Below, one piece after another: positions 34,556-43,333 of a stretch of DNA of 64,000 bases. The notes under the pieces were generated by a model. That model did no database searches, was not told the DNA's origin, and saw only the letters and a program-made list of their open reading frames with translations. Position 1 is the first letter of the stretch. Each line of letters opens with the position of its first letter. A program made the position numbers and the translations under genes. Location: assembly GCF_014855515.1 (NCBI RefSeq), contig NZ_JACYFK010000002.1:620001-684000 (forward strand), read 5' to 3'. This stretch comes from Euzebyella marina. Lineage in GTDB: Bacteria > Bacteroidota > Bacteroidia > Flavobacteriales > Flavobacteriaceae.

Positions 34556-35584
34556 ATGCCATTAAAAACACATAGCACTTCATTTATAATTCTTGCATTT
34601 TTATTGATGGGTGCTTTTGTGCTGAATATCAGTTTGGGCTCTGTAACCATTCCCTTCAAGCATATCTTCTCGATTCTTTTTGGATCTACCATCGAAAATT
34701 CTTCATGGGAATACATTATTATCAATTACAGAATACCCAAGGCCATTACAGCAATGTTATCGGGAGCCGCTCTTGCATTAAGCGGGCTGTTGATGCAAAC
34801 CCTGTTTAGAAATCCTTTGGCAGGTCCGTTTGTACTCGGTATTAGTTCTGGGGCAAGTTTAGGTGCGGCCTTATTGATTATGGGCTCTTCGTTCATAACC
34901 AGCTACGTTTCCATTGCATATATAAACGATATTTCTCTGGCCATAGCCGCTAGTATCGGTAGCTTTCTTGTGCTTTTTGCCGTGGTGATCGTAGCCTCAA
35001 AGGTTAAGGATACCATGGCCCTTTTAATCATTGGTCTCATGTTTGGTAGTATTACGGGGGCGGTGGTAAGCGTACTATCCTATTTTACCCAGGCAGAAAA
35101 ACTTCAACAATACGTTTATTGGTCGTTCGGTTCTGTAGGAAATTTAACTTGGGGACAATTGTCCATTTTAGCATCCTTAACAGTTATCGGAATTTTATTG
35201 AGTATTTTATGTATAAAACCTTTGAACACCCTGCTTTTAGGAGAAAGCTATGCAAAAACTATGGGTATTCATCTCAAAAAATCACGATATATGATAATTC
35301 TGGCAACGGGTTTGTTGGCCGGAAGCGTTACGGCATTTGCCGGCCCCATAGCATTCTTAGGGCTTGCAGTGCCACACTTGGCAAGACAAATTTTTAAAAC
35401 GACCAATCACCGAGTTTTGGTTCCGGCGGTCATACTTTTCGGCGCAATTGTACTTTTAATTTGTGATACGGTGGCTCAGCTACCGGGCTCGGAAAGCGTT
35501 TTACCCATCAACGCTATTACCAGTATCATAGGTGCACCCGTAGTTATTTGGCTTTTACTTCGAAAAAGAAAAATGGTTTTTTAA
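34556..35584 (+). CDS. btuC: FecCD/BtuC family ABC transporter permease
   Basis: A 342-residue inner-membrane permease with about ten membrane segments. Diagnostic are 'NYRIPKAITAMLSGAALALSG', 'LLMQTLFRNPLAGPFVLGISSGA' and 'FAGPIAFLGLAVPHLAR' (the coupling-helix region). The start is the ATG at 34556, 4 nt after the BtuF-like stop; a GTG at 34553 is an alternative. It pairs with the following ATPase. The btuC name rests on locus context. Confidence 0.88.
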   Translation: MPLKTHSTSFIILAFLLMGAFVLNISLGSVTIPFKHIFSILFGSTIENSSWEYIIINYRIPKAITAMLSGAALALSGLLMQTLFRNPLAGPFVLGISSGASLGAALLIMGSSFITSYVSIAYINDISLAIAASIGSFLVLFAVVIVASKVKDTMALLIIGLMFGSITGAVVSVLSYFTQAEKLQQYVYWSFGSVGNLTWGQLSILASLTVIGILLSILCIKPLNTLLLGESYAKTMGIHLKKSRYMIILATGLLAGSVTAFAGPIAFLGLAVPHLARQIFKTTNHRVLVPAVILFGAIVLLICDTVAQLPGSESVLPINAITSIIGAPVVIWLLLRKRKMVF

Positions 35585-36369
35585 TGAAAGGGCAAGCGAG
35601 CGAACATAAGTCAATGGAAGCAAAAGCACTATCAATTGGTTACAAGGGTGTACCTATTGTTAGTAATATTGATTTTTCGTTAAATACAGGTGATTTCACC
35701 TCAATTATTGGAATCAATGGTGTCGGAAAGTCGACATTGCTGAGAACGCTGGCCCACATGCAAAATCATATTTCTGGAAGTGTTTTAGTAGATGGACTGG
35801 AAATTGGTTCCTACAATTCTTTAGAGCTGGCCACAAAGATGAGCGTGGTTTTGACCGAGTCGCTGGCCTCTAAAAATCTTTCTGTATTGGAACTGGTCAT
35901 GTTGGGGCGACAACCCTATACCAACTGGATAGGTACTCTTACCGAAGATGACAAAATTCAAGTGAAAAATGCCATTGTCAATCTCGACCTAGAGTCCATC
36001 CAACATAAGAAATGTTACGAGTTAAGCGATGGCCAGCTACAACGGGTGATGATTGCCAGGGCATTGGCTCAAGACACTTCCATCATACTACTAGATGAGC
36101 CCACTACCCATTTAGACCTCTTTCATAAGGTTAGAATATTAAAGCTATTGAAAGAAATAGCCAAAAACACTCAAAAGACCATCATTTACACCACTCATGA
36201 AATAGATATGGCCATTCAATTATGTGATAAAATGATTTTACTTGATGGTCAGAACAACCCTTTTGGCCAACCTTGTGAATTAATTGAAAACAAGTCTTTT
36301 GAGAATATCTTCCCAAAAGATACCGTAGTTTTCGACCCTGAAACAGGCACCTTTAAGATCAAAAAGTAA
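35584..36369 (+). CDS. btuD: ABC transporter ATP-binding protein (BtuD/FecE-like)
   Basis: A 261-residue ATPase. Walker A is 'GINGVGKST', the signature is a variant 'LSDGQ' rather than LSGGQ, Walker B is 'SIILLDEPTTHLD', and the switch His lies in 'IYTTHE'. The chosen ATG overlaps the btuC stop by 1 nt (TAATG). The other candidate starts are an ATG at 35548, inside btuC, and one at 35614. It completes the importer. Confidence 0.88.
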   Translation: MKGQASEHKSMEAKALSIGYKGVPIVSNIDFSLNTGDFTSIIGINGVGKSTLLRTLAHMQNHISGSVLVDGLEIGSYNSLELATKMSVVLTESLASKNLSVLELVMLGRQPYTNWIGTLTEDDKIQVKNAIVNLDLESIQHKKCYELSDGQLQRVMIARALAQDTSIILLDEPTTHLDLFHKVRILKLLKEIAKNTQKTIIYTTHEIDMAIQLCDKMILLDGQNNPFGQPCELIENKSFENIFPKDTVVFDPETGTFKIKK

Positions 36370-36434
36370 CGTAAGAAGGTTGATTACCTTTTCCGTCAAA
36401 CTTGTATCTTTACTTCGAACACTAGGTACAACAA

Positions 36435-37802
36435 ATGAACGAATATCTCATATACCTCTTGATTGGCCTTGCCTGTATCTTTCTAGGCTATTTTTTAGGG
36501 GTTTACATACAATCATTAAAGACCAAATCGAGCCAAAGTGCGCTTGAAGAAAGAGAACAGCAACTACACGCCAATCTTTCCTCTATGGAACAGCGCCTGA
36601 GGGAAGCTGAAGAACATAGATTGAACCTGCAAGGTGAGAAAGAACAACTGGGCAATCAAATTGTAAGGTACCAAGCAGATTTAGAAAATCTGGAGGCAAA
36701 AAATCGCGAACAGAAATTGGAAGTTGAGAAACTTCAAGAAAGGTTCACCAAAGAGTTTGAAAACCTGGCCAATAAAATACTGGAAGAAAAGAGCCTAAAG
36801 TTTACCGAACGTAACGAAAAGAATATCAAAGATATACTGACTCCTCTTAATGAAAAGATTCAACTCTTTGAGAAAAAGGTTGAAGAAAGTCAGAAAGAGA
36901 ATATAAGCATACATTCTGCCTTAAAAGAGCAGTTATTGAACCTTCAGACTCAAAACCTTAAAATTACACAAGAGGCAGAAAACTTGACAAAAGCCCTTAA
37001 AGGGGATAGTAAAATGCAAGGTAATTGGGGGGAATTGGTCTTAGAGCGCGTTCTTGAAAAATCAGGTCTTGAAAAAGATAGGGAATATTCCGTACAGCAA
37101 AGTTTTACACGTGAAGATGGAACTAGGGTTTTGCCCGATGTGATTATCAATCTTCCCGATGGAAAGAAAATGATAGTCGATTCTAAGGTGTCACTGACCG
37201 ATTATGAACGTTTTGTAAATGCAGAAGACGAGTTTAAAGAGAGATTTTTAAAAGACCACATCAACTCGCTTCGCAAACATGTCGACCAATTATCGGCCAA
37301 AAAATATGAGGATCTTTACGAAATGGATAGTCCTGATTTTGTGTTGATGTTCGTACCTATTGAACCTGCTTTTGCCATTGCCATCAACAATGATAATACC
37401 CTTTACAACAAGGCTTTTGAAAAAAATATCGTCATAGTTACGCCATCGACCTTATTGGCCACTTTACGTACCATTGACAGTATGTGGAACAATGAAAAAC
37501 AGCAACGGAATGCGATAGAAATAGCTCGGCAAGCGGGCGCCTTATACGATAAATTTGAAGGCTTTGTATCTGACTTGACCAAAGTGGGCAAAAAAATGGA
37601 CGATGCCAAATCGGAATACAAAGGGGCCATGAACAAATTGTTCGAGGGTCGAGGAAACATCATTACCAGCATTCAGAAACTCAAAAAAATGGGGGCAAAA
37701 GCCAAAAAGTCATTGCCAGAGCCAATTTTAAAAAGGGCGAAAGATGATGATTTTGAGGATATGGAAACCGAATCGGGCACCTCAGGAAGACTCAACCTTT
37801 AA
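36435..37802 (+). CDS. rmuC: DNA recombination protein RmuC
   Basis: A 455-residue protein with an N-terminal membrane anchor (about 4-24), a long coiled coil (about 30-190, 'ERLREAEEHRLNLQGEKEQL') and the RmuC nuclease-like domain: 'MQGNWGELVLERVLEKSGL', 'LPDVIINLPDGKKMIVDSKV' with the D-x(n)-D-x-K pattern of PD-(D/E)XK folds, and 'FVPIEPAFAIAI'. RmuC limits DNA inversions and is linked to anti-phage and genome stability functions. It stands alone after the B12 importer. Confidence 0.93.
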   Translation: MNEYLIYLLIGLACIFLGYFLGVYIQSLKTKSSQSALEEREQQLHANLSSMEQRLREAEEHRLNLQGEKEQLGNQIVRYQADLENLEAKNREQKLEVEKLQERFTKEFENLANKILEEKSLKFTERNEKNIKDILTPLNEKIQLFEKKVEESQKENISIHSALKEQLLNLQTQNLKITQEAENLTKALKGDSKMQGNWGELVLERVLEKSGLEKDREYSVQQSFTREDGTRVLPDVIINLPDGKKMIVDSKVSLTDYERFVNAEDEFKERFLKDHINSLRKHVDQLSAKKYEDLYEMDSPDFVLMFVPIEPAFAIAINNDNTLYNKAFEKNIVIVTPSTLLATLRTIDSMWNNEKQQRNAIEIARQAGALYDKFEGFVSDLTKVGKKMDDAKSEYKGAMNKLFEGRGNIITSIQKLKKMGAKAKKSLPEPILKRAKDDDFEDMETESGTSGRLNL

Positions 37803-37843
37803 ACTTAGTACCAATTTCAGTTAATTTCTAAGTAATCCGCTTT

Positions 37844-38209
37844 ATGAAAAAATCGTTGTTAATAACTCTCGGCATTATTCTGGCCCTTTTTGCCCTGGTT
37901 TATGCCTTTATATATTTTGTTCCCTATAGTGATGGCATTCGCTCCGGTGAACTCATAAAAATCAGTCACAAAGGTGTTCTTGTCAAAACTTGGGAAGGAG
38001 AAATCAGTCAAGGTATTTCCGGAGCGCAAATATTTTCCTTTTCCATTTTGGATAAGGATAAAGAGGTTATCGATCAGTTACAAGAATATCAGGGTCAATA
38101 CGTAAAACTTTATTATACCGAACGCTTTGCTACCTTCTTTTGGCTAGGAGACACCAAATACTTTATTACAAAAGTCGAAAAAGAGCAATCCCCTCATTTT
38201 AGAAACTGA
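37844..38209 (+). CDS. Small membrane-anchored protein of unknown function
   Basis: A 121-residue protein with one N-terminal membrane segment ('LLITLGIILALFALVYAFIYF', about 4-24) and a small beta-rich domain: 'SGELIKISHKGVLVKTWEGE', 'LQEYQGQYVKLYYTERF'. There is no Rossmann fold or other sign of 6-phosphogluconate dehydrogenase, although the pentose phosphate genes lie close by. It overlaps the thioesterase gene by 1 nt (TGATG), so they are co-translated. Confidence 0.75.
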   Translation: MKKSLLITLGIILALFALVYAFIYFVPYSDGIRSGELIKISHKGVLVKTWEGEISQGISGAQIFSFSILDKDKEVIDQLQEYQGQYVKLYYTERFATFFWLGDTKYFITKVEKEQSPHFRN

Positions 38210-38754
38210 TGCAAGAATTTAAAAGTGCCCACGAATCACGGGTTTCCATAACCGAATTGATGTTACCTTCCCACTCCAACTTCGGAGGTAAAGTACATGG
38301 GGGCCATATACTGAACCTGATGGACCAAATTGCTTTTGCCTGTGCCTCCAAACATTCGCAATGTTATTGTGTTACCGCCTCTGTAAACCGGGTAGATTTT
38401 TTACATCCTGTGGAGGTAGGCGAACTTTTGACCTTAAGGGCCTCTATCAACTATACAGGTAGAACCTCAATGGTGGTGGGCGTTCGCGTTGAATCGGAAA
38501 ACATTACCAAAGGCACCAAAAGGCACTGCAATTCTTCTTACTTCACTATGGTTGCCAAAGATGAAGATGGCAAGAGTATTTCCATTCCCGGTTTAATTTT
38601 AGAAAACGAGCAGGGAGTAAGACGCTTTGCCAGAAGCAAGAAAAGAAAGGAAGAAGCCTTTATCAGAGACACTCAATTTGAAAGCTCGCACTTTAACATG
38701 AAAGAGCATCTAGAAGGCCTAAAAGATGAAAATGTAAAACTTTCGTTGCATTAA
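38209..38754 (+). CDS. Acyl-CoA thioesterase, hotdog fold (YciA-like)
   Basis: A 181-residue single hotdog domain with a C-terminal extension. The active-site helix and loop read 'SNFGGKVHGGHILNLMDQIAFACA' (about 25-48), followed by 'VNRVDFLHPVEVGELLTLRAS' and 'RTSMVVGVRVESENI', all standard for acyl-CoA hydrolases. It hydrolyses acyl-CoA to the free acid; chain length is not predictable. The last 40 residues ('KRKEEAFIRDTQFESSHFNM') are charged. It is coupled to the upstream membrane gene. Confidence 0.9.
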   Translation: MQEFKSAHESRVSITELMLPSHSNFGGKVHGGHILNLMDQIAFACASKHSQCYCVTASVNRVDFLHPVEVGELLTLRASINYTGRTSMVVGVRVESENITKGTKRHCNSSYFTMVAKDEDGKSISIPGLILENEQGVRRFARSKKRKEEAFIRDTQFESSHFNMKEHLEGLKDENVKLSLH

Positions 38755-38788
38755 ATGTTGGCCTTCAAGCCTTTTCCGAGACTCTCTC

Positions 38789-39502
38789 TTAACTCAGATT
38801 AGCCGCCGCCGCATCATCTAAAAACCAGTATAGATTGTTCGATGTAGGTGCTACCAAGGTTGCCGGATAATCTTTAAAGCTTCCTGTTCTTCGAACAATT
38901 TCACCCACTTTTTCAGCTTTACCTTCTCCTGTTACCAAAAAAGCAACCGTAGCAGCCGCATTGATAATTTTGCCGGTTATGGTGATCCGTCTTTGACCAG
39001 AATCTGGATGAACGGCTACTTCGCAAGTCTTTTCTGAGTGCCAAAGATCAATCTCATGCGGAAAAATAGAGGCTGTGTGGCCATCATCGCCCATACCAAG
39101 AATGACCAAATCGAATGCGGGAATACCGTTTGATTCCGCTAGATATTGCTCTATAACTTCAGAATACCGAACAGCTTCGCCCTTTGGCTCATTTTCACCT
39201 TTTATTCGGTGTATATTCTCTTCGGGAATTTCAATTTTTGAAAGCAAGTGCTCTACAGTCATTTTATAGTTACTTTCATCATCGGTCGGAGGAACACAGC
39301 GTTCATCGCCCCAATAGAAATGAACTTTGTTCCAATCTAAATCAGAACCGAACTCCCTGGCAAGTACATCAAAAACAATTTTAGGAGTACTTCCGCCGGA
39401 CAGCGCCACATGTAAAGAATCACTTTCGTTCACTTTATCAGCAAAAAAGTTAGAAAACTCCGCCGCTACTTCCTGTTTGTCTTTATATATCTTTAATTCC
39501 AT
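38789..39502 (-). CDS. pgl: 6-phosphogluconolactonase
   Basis: A 237-residue DevB/Pgl-type enzyme that hydrolyses 6-phosphogluconolactone to 6-phosphogluconate, step two of the oxidative pentose phosphate pathway. Conserved segments are 'LHVALSGGSTPKIVF', 'HFYWGDERCVPPTDDESNYKM' (split by function), 'LGMGDDGHTASIFP' with the catalytic His, and 'RRITITGKIINAA'. It lies 30 nt after zwf on the same strand, so the two are co-transcribed in pathway order. Confidence 0.96.
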   Translation of the reverse strand: MELKIYKDKQEVAAEFSNFFADKVNESDSLHVALSGGSTPKIVFDVLAREFGSDLDWNKVHFYWGDERCVPPTDDESNYKMTVEHLLSKIEIPEENIHRIKGENEPKGEAVRYSEVIEQYLAESNGIPAFDLVILGMGDDGHTASIFPHEIDLWHSEKTCEVAVHPDSGQRRITITGKIINAAATVAFLVTGEGKAEKVGEIVRRTGSFKDYPATLVAPTSNNLYWFLDDAAAANLS

Positions 39503-39532
39503 ATTCTCTTTATAAAATCAATACTGTATTGG

Positions 39533-41065
39533 TTAGCAGATGACGCAAAAGCCTGGGTCATCGGTTAGATTAGGCCCTGGGTTACGCCATTCACCGATAC
39601 CTTCGATTAGGTCGTTGGAGTTTTCTGGTCCCCAGACTCCAGAAGCATACCCGTACATTCTAACATCTTTGCCATCTTCCCAATACTTAAGAATTGGATC
39701 AACAAATTCCCAAGCGGCCTCTACTTCATCAGCCCTAGCATATAAAGTGGCGTCGCCTTGCATCGCATCAAGCAACAATCGTTCGTAGGCATCCATTACG
39801 TGGGTCTCTACCAAACTTGAGTAATAAAAGTCTAGGTTGGCACGCTCTACCTTAAAGCCTTGGCCCGGTACTTTAACCCCGAATTTCACCAAAATGCCCT
39901 CGTCAGGCTGAATTCTGATTATCAGCTTATTATCTTTATCATGCACACCAGAATCCTTAAAAATCTGATGATGCGGCGTCTTAAAATGAATGACCACTTC
40001 GGTCACCTTGGTTGGCATTCTTTTGGCCGTTCTCACATAGAAAGGTATATCTTTCCACCTCCAGTTATCAACAAAAAACTTTATAGCGGCATAGGTCTCC
40101 GTGGTCGAATTTTTATCGACTCCCTCCTCTTCACGGTAGCCCTTAACTTCTTTTCCGTCGATTACTGAACTGGTATATTGCGCACGAATAGTGTTATCGA
40201 ACAAGGTCTGCTCGTCGTTCATGATTCGAAGAGACTTCAATGCCTTGACCTTTTCATCTCGAATATCTTCGGGTGCATCACTAATCGGTGGTTCCATAAC
40301 GACCAACGAGACAATCTGTAACAGATGGTTTTGGAACATATCTCGCAAAGCCCCCGATTTATCGTAATAACCTCCTCTTTTTTCAACACCCACTTTTTCA
40401 GCATTCGTAATCTCAACGTGGTGTATATAGTTACGGTTCCATAAGGGTTCGAATATGCTATTGGCAAAACGGGTCACCAAAAGGTTTTGAACCGTTTCCT
40501 TACCCAGATAGTGATCAATTCTGTATATCTGATGCTCTTTAAAAAACTGTTGCAGCCCCTTGTTTAATTGCTGTGCAGTCTCCAAACTATAACCAAATGG
40601 CTTTTCGACCACCAATCGTTTCCACCCGTGATTTTGGGTACTCATACCGGCATCGGCCAAACGCTGTGCAATGGTTTCATAAAGTGTTGGCGGGGTCGAC
40701 AGATAGTAAATAATATTACCTGAAGTCTGATATTTGTTTTTCAAGTCTTCGACCCTAGTACGTAATCGTTGGTAATCGGTATCATAACTACCCCCAAGAT
40801 CTTCGTAGAAAAACTTATTGGCAAAGGTGTTGATATAGTCTGCATCTTGGTCTTTGATCTTATCTTTTAAATAAGAGCTTTCTAAAACCACCCTGTTTCG
40901 AAACTGGGTATCGGTCATATCACTGCGACTGGCGCCAAGCACTACAAAATTGTCAGGTAGCTGGTCGGCCACGTATAGATTATAAAGTGCAGGTACCAAT
41001 TTTCTGGCTGTAAGGTCGCCAGACGCACCAAATATCACAAGAATCTGATTTTCTGTTTTATTCAT
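39533..41065 (-). CDS. zwf: Glucose-6-phosphate 1-dehydrogenase
   Basis: A 510-residue NADP-linked dehydrogenase. The coenzyme fingerprint is 'LVIFGASGDLTARKLVPAL'-type ('IFGASGDLTARKL', about 10-22), the active site is 'RIDHYLGKE' (about 180) and the 'EKPFGY' motif lies before it. It oxidises glucose-6-phosphate to 6-phosphogluconolactone. It is operonic with pgl and divergent from gnd, which together encode the whole NADPH-generating branch. Confidence 0.97.
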   Translation of the reverse strand: MNKTENQILVIFGASGDLTARKLVPALYNLYVADQLPDNFVVLGASRSDMTDTQFRNRVVLESSYLKDKIKDQDADYINTFANKFFYEDLGGSYDTDYQRLRTRVEDLKNKYQTSGNIIYYLSTPPTLYETIAQRLADAGMSTQNHGWKRLVVEKPFGYSLETAQQLNKGLQQFFKEHQIYRIDHYLGKETVQNLLVTRFANSIFEPLWNRNYIHHVEITNAEKVGVEKRGGYYDKSGALRDMFQNHLLQIVSLVVMEPPISDAPEDIRDEKVKALKSLRIMNDEQTLFDNTIRAQYTSSVIDGKEVKGYREEEGVDKNSTTETYAAIKFFVDNWRWKDIPFYVRTAKRMPTKVTEVVIHFKTPHHQIFKDSGVHDKDNKLIIRIQPDEGILVKFGVKVPGQGFKVERANLDFYYSSLVETHVMDAYERLLLDAMQGDATLYARADEVEAAWEFVDPILKYWEDGKDVRMYGYASGVWGPENSNDLIEGIGEWRNPGPNLTDDPGFCVIC

Positions 41066-41162
41066 CTTAAGGAGGAAAAATTAAAGTCGTAAAAGTATTT
41101 AAAAGTAAAGCGAATACCAACGAGTTTACCTGAACTTAATCTTTTGTCTCATAATTTTCATT

Positions 41163-41170
41163 TAATTTTG
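41163..41170 (+). promoter_or_regulatory. Candidate -7 element of gnd
   Basis: TAATTTTG matches TAnnTTTG, 51 nt before the ATG. A TTTG lies 16 nt upstream (41143-41146), shorter than the usual 19 nt. Confidence 0.5.
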
Positions 41171-41221
41171 GAACGGTTCCGTAGAGTTTAAGGAACACTT
41201 CAGACAAAATAAAATTTACAC

Positions 41222-42634
41222 ATGGAGGACAAATATGATTTTGGTTTAGTAGGTCTCGGTGTCATGGGACGAAACTTTATATTAAATGTAGCTGACAATG
41301 GGTTTTCTGCCTATGGTCATGATTTAGATGCTGAAAAGGTGAACGCCTTAAAGGAAGAGGGAGGAAATGAAGCTAAAGTAAACGCATCTACCAGCATAAA
41401 AACATTTGTTCGCTCGCTGAAGCAGCCTAGAAAAATCATGTTGTTGGTACCTGCCGGTAAAATTGTCGATTCGGTCATAGAAAGTCTATTGCCCCATATC
41501 GACCGTGGCGATATTATCATTGATGGTGGAAACTCATTTTTTACCGACACCGATAGACGTGAAGAGTATTTACAAGAAAAGGCCATCAATTTCTTTGGGG
41601 CCGGAGTATCAGGTGGCGCGAAAGGTGCGAGACTAGGCCCTAGCATCATGCCGGGAGGCTCAAAATCAGCCTACAACCATATCAAGCCTATTTTTGAAGC
41701 GGTAGCCGCCAAATACAATGGCGAGCCTTGCGTAGCCTATTTAGGTCCAAAGTCTTCAGGAAACTACGTGAAAATGGTTCACAATGGCATTGAATACGGT
41801 TTGATGCAATTGACCTCTGAAATCTATGATATTCTTAAGAAGGCCGGTGATTTCTCAAACGAAGAACTACATACTGTCTATTCCAAATGGAACGAGGGTC
41901 GTCTTCAATCATTTTTGGTAGAGATAACTTCTAAAATCTTCATCCAAAAAGATGATTTGAACCTAAGCAAATTAGGACTTTTAGACCAAATTTCGGATAA
42001 GGCCAAACAAAAGGGTACGGGAAAATGGACCAGCCAAAACGCTATGGACCTAGGTATTCCCGTTCCTTCTATAGATATCGCGGTCAGTATGCGTGAAATT
42101 TCTGCCTTGAAGGACGAAAGAATTAAGGCCGACGACCTTTACGATAAGCCTGAAACCGAAAAAATAGATAAAAACGAACTTGAAAAATTAGCTGAGGAAG
42201 CGCTTTATTTTTCATTCATTATCACCTATGCGCAAGGTCTTCATCAATTGGCCGATGCATCTAAAGAATACAAATACAATCTTGATATTGCCACTATTGC
42301 GAAGATATGGCGTGAAGGTTGTATCATTCGGGCAGCCTTATTGGCCGATATTACGGAAGCCTTTAACGAAGAGCCTAATCTACCCAACCTATTGTTATCT
42401 TCGACATTTGTAGAAAAAATAAAAGGTACGGTGGACTCCGCAAGAAAATTGGTGGCTCATGCGGCCCAAAATGGAATTCCGTTACCAGGCCTCTCCAATT
42501 CACTGACCTATTTTGATGCTTACACTTCTACACGTCTTCCGTTGAACCTGATACAGGCGCAGCGAGATTATTTTGGCTCACATACCTACGAAAGGTTGGA
42601 CCAAGAGGGTATTTTTCATACCGAGTGGGAATAA
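41222..42634 (+). CDS. gnd: 6-phosphogluconate dehydrogenase (decarboxylating), NADP-type
   Basis: A 470-residue enzyme making ribulose-5-phosphate, CO2 and NADPH. The Rossmann motif is 'GLGVMGRNFILNVADNGF' (about 10-27), the NADP/substrate region 'DGGNSFFTDTDRR', and the catalytic site 'SGGAKGARLGPSIMPGG' plus 'GNYVKMVHNGIEYG' with Lys near 183. The full-length form (about 470) is the long decarboxylating type. It is divergent from zwf-pgl. Confidence 0.97.
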   Translation: MEDKYDFGLVGLGVMGRNFILNVADNGFSAYGHDLDAEKVNALKEEGGNEAKVNASTSIKTFVRSLKQPRKIMLLVPAGKIVDSVIESLLPHIDRGDIIIDGGNSFFTDTDRREEYLQEKAINFFGAGVSGGAKGARLGPSIMPGGSKSAYNHIKPIFEAVAAKYNGEPCVAYLGPKSSGNYVKMVHNGIEYGLMQLTSEIYDILKKAGDFSNEELHTVYSKWNEGRLQSFLVEITSKIFIQKDDLNLSKLGLLDQISDKAKQKGTGKWTSQNAMDLGIPVPSIDIAVSMREISALKDERIKADDLYDKPETEKIDKNELEKLAEEALYFSFIITYAQGLHQLADASKEYKYNLDIATIAKIWREGCIIRAALLADITEAFNEEPNLPNLLLSSTFVEKIKGTVDSARKLVAHAAQNGIPLPGLSNSLTYFDAYTSTRLPLNLIQAQRDYFGSHTYERLDQEGIFHTEWE

Positions 42635-42678
42635 GCGATCGACTTAGACCTATTTAGGCAAAGAAAACAACTAGTATT

Positions 42679-43209
42679 ATGAAAAGTAAAAGCATCTTAT
42701 ATTTAACAACAATAGTAACGGTGCTTTTACTTTTTCATTCTTGTAAAGAGAATCAAAAGAACGATGCCACCATTGAAATTTTAGATGAGCATGCCTTGAA
42801 CCGAAAGGTAGACCAAAAGGAAAATCCTTCAAAAATTCATGAAGTCTATGTTCCGATATACTCCGACATCTATAATCAAACCAGAGATTCGCGAACCTTA
42901 CTTACCGCAACGCTGAGCATTCGTAACACCAGTAGTAAAGACAGTCTTTTCATCAATAAAATAGATTACTTCAATACCCAAGGTGATTTGGTGCGCAGTT
43001 ATATAGACCAAACCATTTATTTGCGCCCCATGGAAACTATTGATTATGTAATCGAACAGCAAGACGATTCTGGGGGTAGCGGCGCGAATTTTATTATTCA
43101 TTGGTACGGCAAGAAAAAACTAAATCCGTTGTTTCAAGCGGTGATGGTAGGCGGTTTAGGCTCGCAGGCATTCTCGTTCACCACCGAAGGCGTGAATGTA
43201 GAAGACTAA
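42679..43209 (+). CDS. DUF3124 family lipoprotein
   Basis: A 176-residue lipoprotein (lipobox 'LLLFHSC'). The mature part fits DUF3124: 'VYVPIYSDIYNQTRDSRTLL', 'LSIRNTSSKDSLFINKIDYF', 'YLRPMETIDYVIEQQDDSGG' and 'GSQAFSFTTEGVN'. The fold is predicted to be a beta sandwich. The function is unknown. It sits between gnd and a hybrid histidine kinase with no obvious link to either. Confidence 0.82.
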   Translation: MKSKSILYLTTIVTVLLLFHSCKENQKNDATIEILDEHALNRKVDQKENPSKIHEVYVPIYSDIYNQTRDSRTLLTATLSIRNTSSKDSLFINKIDYFNTQGDLVRSYIDQTIYLRPMETIDYVIEQQDDSGGSGANFIIHWYGKKKLNPLFQAVMVGGLGSQAFSFTTEGVNVED

Positions 43210-43333
43210 GTCGGTAGAGCAGCTCGACCCAAACCTCTAAACACGGGTATCTTACTATCCATTTCCATAGCAAATGCTTATATTAGTAGATTAAAAAAAG
43301 ACCTTCCCCATTCACCTAGGGTCTGCATCACTT

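Noticed and set aside
37844-38209. 6-phosphogluconate dehydrogenase
   Set aside because: It is a 121-residue membrane-anchored protein without a Rossmann fold; the true gnd is at 41222-42634.
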